From positions 1 through 31,009 of IMG/VR virus record IMGVR_UViG_3300033153_003975: DNA of 31,009 bases; one strand, written 5' to 3'. This document shows, one piece after another, positions 1 to 6,298 of this stretch. Source of the DNA: a virus. A model generated the notes under the pieces. That model was not told the origin of the DNA, ran no database searches, and saw only the letters and a program-made list of their open reading frames with translations. Each line of letters starts with the position of its first letter. Position 1 is the first letter of the stretch. Made by a program: the position numbers and the translations under genes.

Positions 1-496
1 CGACCCGCTGTTCAAGGCCTTGCAACTCAAGGTCTTGGAGATCATGGATGGGGTACAGTTCGACGACATCAGAGACTACGCCAAGAAACAACTTGTTCTG
101 ATGGGATTCAAGGAGCCGGAGACGGACGAAGAGAAGGCGATGCTTGAACAGGCGCAGAGCCAGCCGAAAGAGCCCGACGCGGCCATGGTCCTGGCACAGG
201 CCGAGATGGTCAAAGGCGAAGCAGCCAAAGAGAAAAACCAGATTGAGGTGATGAAGGTTCAGGCAGGAGCACAAAACGAGCAGATCAAACGGCAGATTGA
301 TGAGTTCAAAGCCGCGACAGACCGAATGCAAGCACAGATTGACGCGCAGGAAGCAGGCGCAACGATCAATTACAAGCGTGTCGATGCGATGGGCAAGGAG
401 TTGGACAACGCGGCGAAAATTCAAGAGCTTCGAATGCCAGCGGTGAGCATGGCTGATATGTCGGATGAGGATTTGTTTAGGCAGATGGCAGGATGA
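1..496 (+). CDS. Portal protein, 3' end (P22 gp1-like)
   Basis: The frame is open to the left edge (it already reads DPLFKALQLKVL from base 2), so this is the C-terminal part of a longer gene. The visible 165 residues are charged and mostly helical, rich in Glu, Gln, Lys and Ala (for example QAEMVKGEAAKEKNQIEVMK), as in the long C-terminal helical barrel of P22-type portals. The portal is the dodecameric ring at the head vertex through which DNA is packaged and ejected. The call rests on this helical tail plus position: scaffold and coat follow on the same strand, as in P22. The core portal domain lies outside the window, so another head protein cannot be excluded. Confidence 0.7.
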   Translation, partial: DPLFKALQLKVLEIMDGVQFDDIRDYAKKQLVLMGFKEPETDEEKAMLEQAQSQPKEPDAAMVLAQAEMVKGEAAKEKNQIEVMKVQAGAQNEQIKRQIDEFKAATDRMQAQIDAQEAGATINYKRVDAMGKELDNAAKIQELRMPAVSMADMSDEDLFRQMAG

Positions 497-500
497 AGAG

Positions 501-530
501 AAGCCCTGTAGGTGATACCGGGCTTTTTGT
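501..530 (+). terminator. Rho-independent terminator after portal
   Basis: AGCCC (502-506) pairs with GGGCT (520-524) and is followed by TTTTT then GTTA. It lies just after the portal stop codon, so it would end or reduce + strand transcription before the minus-strand island. Confidence 0.65.
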
Positions 531-727
531 TACAGGTTTAATTCTTTAATCTCAGCCATCATCCTCGCCAAGCAATGCTGACACAAATATATTTCAGGAG
601 CCCCGCCAAAACTATCGGCGCTTACGTTGCCTTTTATTCTAACCACCAATGTATCGTCCTCGCACACAGAACAATACGCGTCATCGTCATCGCCTGTAAT
701 CTCGTTGGCTATTGGTCTTTTGTTCAT
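530..727 (-). CDS. Small Cys-pair protein, possible zinc binder
   Basis: A 65-residue protein with CSVC near residue 19 and CQHC near residue 48, spaced like a treble-clef or zinc-ribbon knuckle, preceded by an acidic GDDDD stretch. I chose ATG at 727 because its A is shared with the stop codon of the upstream small membrane gene (TGATG), which implies coupled translation, and GGGGGTGTG just upstream is a plausible ribosome site. An in-frame ATG at 745 would add six residues inside the neighbour. Function unknown. Cytoplasmic by composition. Confidence 0.6.
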   Translation of the reverse strand: MNKRPIANEITGDDDDAYCSVCEDDTLVVRIKGNVSADSFGGAPEIYLCQHCLARMMAEIKELNL

Positions 728-882
728 CACACCCCCAGTAACCATGCCAAACCGTACACGGCCGCATTTATCACAAGGCTAAACGCAATAACCCATGCCG
801 CCGCTTTGACCCCATCTACCTTCCAAACTAAACAGAAAAAAACAATGTAAATAATTGGGAAAAAAAGATCTGCTTTATCCAC
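727..882 (-). CDS. Small two-helix membrane protein (51 aa)
   Basis: A GTG-started frame of 51 codons. It encodes a hydrophobic segment (LFFPIIYIVFFCLVW), a short charged turn (KVDGVK) and a second hydrophobic segment (AAAWVIAFSLVINAAVYG), so a two-helix inner-membrane hairpin is likely. GGGAGG lies four bases upstream of the start and the stop overlaps the next ATG as TGATG. Size and topology fit a class II holin, but they also fit superinfection-exclusion or other accessory membrane proteins, and no lysis gene is adjacent. A second GTG directly upstream (885) is an alternative start. Confidence 0.6.
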   Translation of the reverse strand: MDKADLFFPIIYIVFFCLVWKVDGVKAAAWVIAFSLVINAAVYGLAWLLGV

Positions 883-923
883 CACACCTCCCACACCCCG
901 GAGAGATCCGGGGCTTTTTGTTA
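883..923. terminator. CCCCGG hairpin: + terminator and minus-strand leader element (copy A)
   Basis: CCCCGG (896-901), loop AGAGAT, CCGGGG (908-913), then CTTTTTGTTA on the + strand: a good + strand terminator. Read on the minus strand it is TAACAAAAAG, hairpin, then TGTGGGAGGTGTG ahead of the 51-aa gene, matching three other intergenic leaders in the window. The last bases (CTTTTTGTTA) repeat those of the terminator at 501-530. Confidence 0.65.
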
Positions 924-1406
924 TTAATCTACAATATAATATTCACCATCTGAACTTGTCCCAATGAAATCACCAGGGCATACAACACATCCACCTTCTG
1001 GGTTATCAATAAACCCGTGGAAGTGCATTGTGTTCCCACATTTTTTGCACACATCTTCTCCGTCACATTCAGGTGTGCGATAATACCGCACTACTTTTCC
1101 CTCTAATAGCTCACCTTTAAATTCTCCTTCTTCGAATGTTCCGGTGCCATCACATGGATGGTCACCGTTTTTAAACCATTGCGTGATCTCTACGAACCTT
1201 CCCTTTTCAGCGTCGTTAAGTTTTATAACGATAGGGTGGATATTCTCTCCTCCATTATCAGGCTCGCAAGAATCATCAACCCATATCATTGTTGTAATAT
1301 TTTTCTCTTCCATGGCTATCTCCTTTTTGTGTTTTATAAGTGGGACGTGCAGTACGAAAAAACAGAGCGCAAAACACATCATCAACGCCAAGATAAAACT
1401 TTTCAC
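924..1406 (-). CDS. Cys-rich protein with N-terminal membrane/signal segment and a second start
   Basis: The long form (160 aa) starts at GTG 1406, six bases after GGAGG, and opens with KSFILALMMCFALCFFVLHV, a signal-anchor or signal peptide. An in-frame ATG at 1313 has its own ribosome site (AAAAAGGAGATAGCC) and would give a soluble 129-aa form starting MEEKN. The soluble part has CEPD, then CDGEDVCKKCGN and CVVCPGD near the C terminus, arranged like a zinc-binding module. No family recognised. Which start is used in vivo is unclear; both may be. It follows the 1446-1655 gene across a hairpin leader. Confidence 0.6.
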   Translation of the reverse strand: MKSFILALMMCFALCFFVLHVPLIKHKKEIAMEEKNITTMIWVDDSCEPDNGGENIHPIVIKLNDAEKGRFVEITQWFKNGDHPCDGTGTFEEGEFKGELLEGKVVRYYRTPECDGEDVCKKCGNTMHFHGFIDNPEGGCVVCPGDFIGTSSDGEYYIVD

Positions 1407-1448
1407 ACACACCCTCCTATCCCCTCGCAGCTGGAGGGGTTGTTGTTA
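1407..1448 (-). promoter_or_regulatory. Intergenic hairpin leader element (copy B)
   Basis: Starts at the stop codon of the 1446-1655 gene: TAACAACAA, then CCCCTC, loop CAGCTGC, GAGGGG, then ATAGGAGGGTGT directly before the GTG start at 1406. The layout is the same as the elements at 883-923, 29480-29515 and 30508-30548. Confidence 0.5.
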
Positions 1449-1655
1449 TGCTTCGTTCCATGCGTTAACAGCGTCTTCTATGTCGTCACCATAATATAAG
1501 AGAGTGTCTCCAAGTTTTACCCTAAATAATGGAGCCCCCAACCCTACCGTAAATATAAGACGGCCACCTCTGCATGGAGATGTCGCGTAAACCATCCACG
1601 CATCTCTTATGAACTCAACTACTTCGCTACTTTCTATTAAAGTTTTCGCCTTCAT
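1446..1655 (-). CDS. Small unknown protein (69 aa)
   Basis: Starts at ATG 1655 (MKAKTLIES), whose A is the last base of the upstream stop codon (TGATG). GGAGGGGGATTG supplies the ribosome site from within the upstream gene. The product looks like a compact alpha/beta domain: helix EVVEFIRDAW, strands RLIFTVGL and FRVKLGD, helix DIEDAVNAWNEA. I do not recognise a family. Its place among coupled small accessory genes suggests a non-essential early or host-interaction role, which is inference only. Confidence 0.6.
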   Translation of the reverse strand: MKAKTLIESSEVVEFIRDAWMVYATSPCRGGRLIFTVGLGAPLFRVKLGDTLLYYGDDIEDAVNAWNEA

Positions 1656-1791
1656 CAATCCCCCTCCACAATCACAACCTCATCCCCGATCCCGTACTTC
1701 GCCTTGATCCCCTCCCATGGCTCCACCTGACACCACCTCCGTACCCATAATAATATACTAAGAAATATTGTTGGGTAGGCTTATCGTCCAT
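1655..1791 (-). CDS. Small unknown gene, apparently split between two frames
   Basis: Two overlapping frames fill this stretch. Frame A starts at ATG 1791 (TGATG overlap with the upstream stop, ribosome site GGGGGAG) and reads MDDKPTQQYFLVYYYGYGGG before becoming Arg/Ser/Gly-rich and stopping near 1672. Frame B, shifted by -1, reads QVEPWEGIKAKYGIGDEVV and then IVEGD to the stop at 1655-1657. Together they make one sensible protein of about 45 residues. Frame B alone could start at GTG 1726 after GGAGG. I see no classical slippery heptamer, so a frameshift mutation, a sequencing indel or two mini-genes are all possible. Confidence 0.4.
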
Positions 1792-1967
1792 CACTCCCCC
1801 TTAAACTCTCTAAACGCCCATGAAACCCAAAAAGAGCCTACTACGCCGGTCAATCCGACAACCCATGATAGCCACCCTTCGTTATCCGCAATCCAGTTAA
1901 TTCCGGTCAATAACACTGCCCCGCAACTCATATGAAAAAATCTTTCCATGAATGGAACTTTAATCAT
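1791..1967 (-). CDS. Small membrane protein (58 aa)
   Basis: A 58-codon frame with stop/start overlaps at both ends: ATG 1967 shares its A with the upstream stop (TGATG) and its own stop overlaps ATG 1791 in the same way. It encodes MIKVPFMERFFHM, a first hydrophobic stretch around SCGAVLLTGINWI, then WLSWVVGLTGVVGSFWVSW, and ends with charged REFKGE. One to two membrane helices are likely. GAGGGGGAG gives the ribosome site. Function unknown; the size would suit a holin-like or exclusion protein. Confidence 0.6.
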   Translation of the reverse strand: MIKVPFMERFFHMSCGAVLLTGINWIADNEGWLSWVVGLTGVVGSFWVSWAFREFKGE

Positions 1968-2335
1968 CACTCCCCCTCTATCGCTTTAGGTTTTGGCAAA
2001 TTTAACGCTTTTCCGGCCCTGTATATCCGCCTCTTGATGTCTCCGCACTCTCCTTTTATCCTCTTTTTCTCATCGAGAAGTTTTGCAAGTGCCATCTCTT
2101 CTGGATTATATTCATCCTGAGAGCTTGAAACAGCTTCAACCCATCCTTTCCATTCTGCGTTGTATGCCTCGCACCAACCTTCGTCCCCGTCTACCCCGAA
2201 CCATTCGTATCTAAATCTGCTTAGGTCTATCTCCTTCATGCTTGTGGCTTCAGATATATTTATTTTGATAAGCCTCAACGCTTCACGGTTCTTGTAATAA
2301 TCTATGAGCAGTCCGGCGGCTTTGGACTCTGTCAC
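1967..2335 (-). CDS. Unknown protein with C-terminal coiled-coil character (122 aa)
   Basis: Starts with GTG at 2335, overlapping the rha stop codon (GTGA). The N-terminal part (LLIDYYKNREALRLIKINI) looks like the helical, phage-encoded proteins often found beside replication or packaging genes. The middle contains FRYEWFGVDGDEGW and the C-terminal half is charged (ALAKLLDEKKRIKGECGDIK), suggesting a helical hairpin. No enzymatic motif is visible and I do not recognise the family. It is co-transcribed with rha, so it may take part in the same conditional control, which is inference. Confidence 0.6.
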   Translation of the reverse strand: MTESKAAGLLIDYYKNREALRLIKINISEATSMKEIDLSRFRYEWFGVDGDEGWCEAYNAEWKGWVEAVSSSQDEYNPEEMALAKLLDEKKRIKGECGDIKRRIYRAGKALNLPKPKAIEGE

Positions 2336-3045
2336 TTTGTCACCCCTATCTCTTTTGATTTTGAGTTTGGCACACCAGACGTCCCAATGAGCTTCACCAG
2401 CTTCTCAACTGACTTCTTGGCCTCCTTGTATATCTCCTTGTAATGGACCCCTTCGGCCATGCAATCTCGAAGCGTCTTAGCTACAAGCTGGTCACACGTT
2501 GATAGGGTTGCTAGTTGCTGCCCATCCAACATATCCCGGACATTTTTAAACTTGCTCTCGAGGATGAACAGAGCCTTGTTCTCCATTTTCGAGATGTTCA
2601 TATAATACATCCCGGCGCTCTTGCTGCCTTGGCTCTCTGCATACTTCACGAACTCTTTGATGATATCTGTCTCTTCAACTCTCGAGATCTTCCCGGATTG
2701 ACGTTGTTCAACCCAGTCAGAGCTTTGTTGACGATTCTTTATCTCGAGAAGGGCGTTTTTCATCTTTACGAAATCAGAAGCTATCCTCTCTTTGAAATTA
2801 ACCACCCTCTCAGAGTTTCGCATCAATGAGCAGACAAAGACTGTTTGTTCTTCATTCAGCCATGCGAGTCTTGTTGGTCGCCCTCCTGACTTTTCCGTTT
2901 CAAACGTAAAAGCCCCAAGTCTGATAAATCTTTCTTCGTACCTGTCGATAAGCTCCAATATGGAGCGGTGTTGGATTTCCATGCCTTCGGCTATCACGAG
3001 AGTCGAGGCTCTTGGTGCGTTGTTCACTAATTCCACGAATGTCAT
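2332..3045 (-). CDS. rha: Rha family phage regulatory protein
   Basis: The N-terminal 95 residues match the Rha family (Phage_pRha): VIAEGMEIQHRSILELIDRY, then GRPTRLAWLNEEQ, then LMRNSERVVNFKERIASDF. Rha proteins are phage regulators linked to conditional growth in hosts lacking integration host factor. The C-terminal 140 residues are helical and specific to this phage, where an antirepressor or KilA-C-like domain is often attached. I chose ATG 3045 because AAAGGAG lies six bases upstream; the frame stays open to 3276 but that part has no good start and covers the promoter region. A sigma70-like promoter lies at 3070-3098. Total length 237 residues. First gene of the minus-strand island. Confidence 0.85.
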   Translation of the reverse strand: MTFVELVNNAPRASTLVIAEGMEIQHRSILELIDRYEERFIRLGAFTFETEKSGGRPTRLAWLNEEQTVFVCSLMRNSERVVNFKERIASDFVKMKNALLEIKNRQQSSDWVEQRQSGKISRVEETDIIKEFVKYAESQGSKSAGMYYMNISKMENKALFILESKFKNVRDMLDGQQLATLSTCDQLVAKTLRDCMAEGVHYKEIYKEAKKSVEKLVKLIGTSGVPNSKSKEIGVTK

Positions 3046-3069
3046 GCTATCTCCTTTTGTTGTATTTAC

Positions 3070-3098
3070 ACTATAAGCATAAATACGCACTAAGCCAA
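3070..3098 (-). promoter_or_regulatory. Promoter for the rha operon
   Basis: On the minus strand TTGGCT and TATAGT are separated by exactly 17 bases. Transcription would start near 3063, giving an 18-base leader that carries the AAAGGAG ribosome site. An odd palindrome ACATTTAAAATGT (3110-3122) lies just upstream of the -35 box. Confidence 0.55.
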
Positions 3099-3206
3099 CA
3101 CATACTTCCACATTTAAAATGTCAAAACTCTGGAATCTCACTGCCGATAAATTGGCGAGTGAGGTTTCTGCATCTCCAGTTGCATTAACCCCAAAACCCC
3201 CACCAT

Positions 3207-3273
3207 TTGACAACCCATAACAAAAGTTATACCATATAACAAAAGTTATACCTGCTGTATCAAGGTTGATACA
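3207..3273. promoter_or_regulatory. Operator-like repeat cluster between rha and the exonuclease
   Basis: Two identical 17-base copies of ATAACAAAAGTTATACC (3217-3233 and 3236-3252), 19 bases apart, each with the dyad ATAAC-N4-GTTAT. They are followed by a perfect palindrome TGTATCAA-GG-TTGATACA (3256-3273). A consensus TTGACA (3207-3212) on the + strand abuts the first copy, although no good -10 box follows at 17 bases. The cluster sits between divergent genes, so it is probably a regulator-binding region. Confidence 0.55.
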
Positions 3274-3321
3274 CATATACCATCACGCGAAAACCATGCC
3301 GATAGGTAAAAAAAGGATAGG

Positions 3322-3906
3322 ATGAACCTTTATTTTGATACCGAATTCACAGGGCTTCACAAGAACACAACGCTTGTATCGATAGGGATTATCGACGAGG
3401 ACGGAAGAACATTCTATGCCGAGCTTGGCGACTATGACCACAGGCAGGTTGATGATTGGATCGAAGAGAACGTCATCAGCAACCTCAGATTCCACAAAAA
3501 AGACGGGAAGGGTTGGTGCAATTGCGGAACGCTCGATGCCGGTGAGCCAAACTCAACAACAGAGGTTTACGGCAATCATGAATTTGTGGCAGAGGCGTTG
3601 AGGGATTGGCTCCGTGATTACGAAGATCATGACGAACAAGTCCAGATGGTTTCTGACGTGAGTCATTATGACTTCGTTCTGTTCGTCGATCTCTTCGGCA
3701 CCGCCTTTGACCTCCCGGCCAACATCAACCCAGCATGCCACGACATCAACCAAGATATTGCCAAGTTTATGGGCATCTCTGGAAAAGACGCGTTTGACGC
3801 ATCACGCGAAGTTCTTGCAGGACTCGACGCAGGCGAAGGGGCTAAGCATAACTCCCTGTGGGACGCGAAAGTCATTAAGGCTATTTACGATTTATTTTCA
3901 AAATAA
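3322..3906 (+). CDS. DEDDh 3'-5' exonuclease, Rv2179c/RNase T-like
   Basis: A 194-residue protein with the DnaQ-fold signature: DTEFTG (D6, E8) at the start, SHYDFVLFVD around D117, and H176-N-S-L-W-D181 near the end, completing a DEDDh site that binds two metal ions. The early strand order (MNLYFDTEF, TLVSIGIID) and length fit the 3'-5' exoribonuclease Rv2179c-like family, which is found in many phages. It would trim single-stranded RNA or DNA ends. AAGGATAGG precedes the ATG. It sits alone between portal and scaffold and is flanked by 12-base repeats (AAACCATGCCGA), which suggests an acquired gene. Confidence 0.8.
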   Translation: MNLYFDTEFTGLHKNTTLVSIGIIDEDGRTFYAELGDYDHRQVDDWIEENVISNLRFHKKDGKGWCNCGTLDAGEPNSTTEVYGNHEFVAEALRDWLRDYEDHDEQVQMVSDVSHYDFVLFVDLFGTAFDLPANINPACHDINQDIAKFMGISGKDAFDASREVLAGLDAGEGAKHNSLWDAKVIKAIYDLFSK

Positions 3907-3996
3907 CCACCGCACCACCCGCCACCTGGCGGATAAGCCATAAACTGCGATAAACCATGCCGACAAAGCAAACGCTGAAGGCACAAGGAGAAGCAA

Positions 3997-4956
3997 GTGG
4001 ATCCCATCGAACAAGAAAAAAACACCGACAACGCCGAAGCACAGGCAGAAGGTGAAGGCGAAGAGCTTGAGACAGAAGACGGAGAAGCCACCCTGGAAGA
4101 ATGGCAGAAAGACGGGACAGAAGAAGACGATCCCGGTGAAACCAGCGAAGAGGAAGACGGCGACAATCCCAAACCTGAAAAGAGCCTCAAAGCCAAGAAG
4201 AAGCTGCAACGGAAGCTCAAGGAAGCCGACGAAGAGAAAGAAGCGTTACGGGCAGAAAATGAGCGACTGAAAGCGGCACAAGCAACCCCGGCAGCTAAAC
4301 CGACCGGGAAACCATCGCGGCCCAAGGAACTCGACTTCGACACCGATGAAGAGTATGAAGCCGCACAAGACCAGTACGACAACGATATTTTTGACTGGAG
4401 ACAGTCGGAAAGATCGACGAAAAAAACAGCGACAAAAGCGCAGGAGAGCCAAGCCGAAAGCATCCGAACAGGTGTTGACGGTCATTTCGAACGAGCTGAA
4501 AAGCTCCTTGAAGAAAGCGGTATCTCCCCTGAAAAATATAGCGCCTCAAATGTTGCGGTTCGTTCCGCTATCGACTCCATCGCTCCAGGGAAAGGTGACT
4601 TTATCACTGACTACCTGATTTCAGAGCTTGGTGAAGGATCCGAGAAGGTGTTCTATCATCTCGGAGTCAACGCAGCGGCACGGGCGGAGCTTACAACCCT
4701 GTTGGCCAAAGACCCAAGCGGGGTTAAGGCCGCAATCTTTTTGGGGCAAAAAAAAGAACAGCTCACAAATCCAAAGCGACCCAAGTCGAACGCAAGGCCC
4801 CCAGCTTCGAACGTCAAAGGTGACGCCCCGACGAGTGCAAAGGGTGGAGCCATGAAACGGGCATATGACAAGGCGGTGAAGTCCGGCAGCGGACAGTCCA
4901 TGTACAATGCCAAAAAAGAAGCGAAGGCCGCAGGCGTCGACGTGTCGAAATGGTAA
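3997..4956 (+). CDS. Scaffolding protein (P22 gp8-like)
   Basis: A 319-residue protein directly before the coat gene, the P22 order. The first 70 residues are very acidic (EGEGEELETEDGEATLEE), followed by a coiled coil (KKKLQRKLKEADEEKEALRA) and a middle helical region. The C terminus is basic and helical (MKRAYDKAVKSGSGQ, NAKKEAKAAGVDVSKW), as in the gp8 helix-turn-helix that binds coat subunits. Scaffold directs procapsid assembly and then leaves. The start is GTG 3997, ten bases after AAGGAG begins; no better ATG is available. Length is close to the 303 residues of P22 gp8. Confidence 0.8.
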   Translation: MDPIEQEKNTDNAEAQAEGEGEELETEDGEATLEEWQKDGTEEDDPGETSEEEDGDNPKPEKSLKAKKKLQRKLKEADEEKEALRAENERLKAAQATPAAKPTGKPSRPKELDFDTDEEYEAAQDQYDNDIFDWRQSERSTKKTATKAQESQAESIRTGVDGHFERAEKLLEESGISPEKYSASNVAVRSAIDSIAPGKGDFITDYLISELGEGSEKVFYHLGVNAAARAELTTLLAKDPSGVKAAIFLGQKKEQLTNPKRPKSNARPPASNVKGDAPTSAKGGAMKRAYDKAVKSGSGQSMYNAKKEAKAAGVDVSKW

Positions 4957-4969
4957 AGGATAAATAACC

Positions 4970-6250
4970 ATGGCAACTACAGGTAAAATTGCACAGGTGA
5001 TGTTCGAGTCCGCCAAAGACACTTACGAATCACAGAACCAGCTTCTTCCTCTCTGTACCTTCAACGAGCCGGACCCCGAGAAGCAGCAGAACAGCAACAA
5101 CGTTGTGTGGTATCCGGTTCAGCAGCACGCCCCCATCATCGATGGCTGGGACTTGACCGGGGAAGAGACAGATATCATCGAGGAGACGTACCCGGTTATC
5201 CTGGGCGTCCCCACCAACGATTTTGTCTCTCAGCGTGCCGACGACCTTCGAGATAAGCGATTCTGGGAGCGCCGAGGCGAGCAGTCCGGCAGGCGCCAGG
5301 CTTCCAACCTCAACCAAAAGATTGCCGAGGCCATCAGGACACAGGGTTCCCTGTACTATCGTTCCAATGCGGCCAGCGGGTACGACTTCATTGCCGAAGC
5401 CCAGGCCCTCATGAACGAGCGTCAGTCTTACACCACCATGCGCAACTTCGTTCTCAACGACCGGGACACCCTGAAATTCTCCAAGGACCTCGCGTCGCGT
5501 GAAACCATCAAGGGCAGACCGGCTGACACATGGCTTTCCGGTCAGATCGGATCCAACGTGGCTGAGTTCGACATTTTCACCGGTTCGTACCTGCCCAACA
5601 TTACAGGCGGGGCAGATCCCGCGACCACCGTTACAGGCGATCAGTCTTTCAAGCCTGAAGGCGGTTCCGCTGATTCCGCAACCGGCATCGTGACGAACGT
5701 CGATTACCGGAGCGCAACAATCGTCGTCGCTGCGTCTGCTTCTTATGCCATCGGGGACAAGGTAACGTTCTCGAACACCGCCGTGCCCGTCGAAGCCCTT
5801 GGCCTTGACGACAAGACCGTAACCGGTGAGGCCATGACGTTCACCATCGTTGCCAAGCCCTCCGGTACAAGCATCACGGTTTATCCCAAGCCCATCGCCG
5901 CCGATGACCCTGCGCTCTCAACCCTGGAGAAAGCTTACGCCAACATCAACACGCAGATTCTCGACACTGCGACTGTTGACCGCCTCAACACCGACGCCTC
6001 CAAAAAGTCCAACCTTTTTTGGGACAAGTCGGCGGTTGAGGTTACTGGCGGAACCATCCCCGCTGAACTCTTCGCCCAGTACGACGGGATGAAGGTCATC
6101 ACTGACACCATGGCAAACGGCCTCCAGCTCTACATGATCTATGACGGCGACATTGCAACTATGACCTTCCGCTACCGTATCTTTACGTGGTGGGGGATCA
6201 CCGTGTGCAACCCGGCAAACGCTGGCGTCGCTGTAACGTTCGCAGCCTAA
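4970..6250 (+). CDS. Major capsid (coat) protein, P22 gp5-like
   Basis: At 426 residues it is close to P22 gp5 (430). Shared landmarks include VVWYPVQQHAP then GWDLTG (residues 59-64), NDF-x5-ADDLRD near residues 83-95, QSFKPEGG, an insertion-domain stretch (ATIVVAASASYAIGDKVTFS), then YANINTQILDTATVD and a C-terminal FRYRIFTWWGI. It forms the HK97-fold shell. It follows the scaffold gene by 13 bases with AAAGGATAAATAACC before the ATG. A UUCG-loop hairpin lies shortly after the stop. This is the strongest anchor for the P22-like assignment. Confidence 0.95.
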   Translation: MATTGKIAQVMFESAKDTYESQNQLLPLCTFNEPDPEKQQNSNNVVWYPVQQHAPIIDGWDLTGEETDIIEETYPVILGVPTNDFVSQRADDLRDKRFWERRGEQSGRRQASNLNQKIAEAIRTQGSLYYRSNAASGYDFIAEAQALMNERQSYTTMRNFVLNDRDTLKFSKDLASRETIKGRPADTWLSGQIGSNVAEFDIFTGSYLPNITGGADPATTVTGDQSFKPEGGSADSATGIVTNVDYRSATIVVAASASYAIGDKVTFSNTAVPVEALGLDDKTVTGEAMTFTIVAKPSGTSITVYPKPIAADDPALSTLEKAYANINTQILDTATVDRLNTDASKKSNLFWDKSAVEVTGGTIPAELFAQYDGMKVITDTMANGLQLYMIYDGDIATMTFRYRIFTWWGITVCNPANAGVAVTFAA

Positions 6251-6257
6251 CCAAATG

Positions 6258-6276
6258 GCGGGGCCTTCGGGCCTCG
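6258..6276 (+). other. UUCG-loop intergenic hairpin after the coat gene
   Basis: GGGGCC (6260-6265) and GGCCTC (6270-6275) close a TTCG tetraloop, one G-T pair included. No T tract follows, so it is more likely an mRNA-stabilising or processing hairpin, or a weak attenuator, than a full terminator. Confidence 0.5.
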
Positions 6277-6298
6277 TCTTATGATAAGGAGATACACC

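Noticed and set aside
575-850. + strand 91-residue frame opposite the two small minus-strand genes
   Set aside because: No ribosome site, follows a terminator, and the minus-strand frames have ribosome sites and coupled starts.
3919-3932. CCGCCA-CC-TGGCGG before scaffold as a terminator
   Set aside because: Loop of two bases and no T tract; may be a minor hairpin or dyad only.
3885-4463. Minus-strand 192-residue frame across the scaffold gene
   Set aside because: Ser/Phe-rich shadow of a Glu/Lys-rich coding strand; no ribosome site and the + frame is clearly scaffold.
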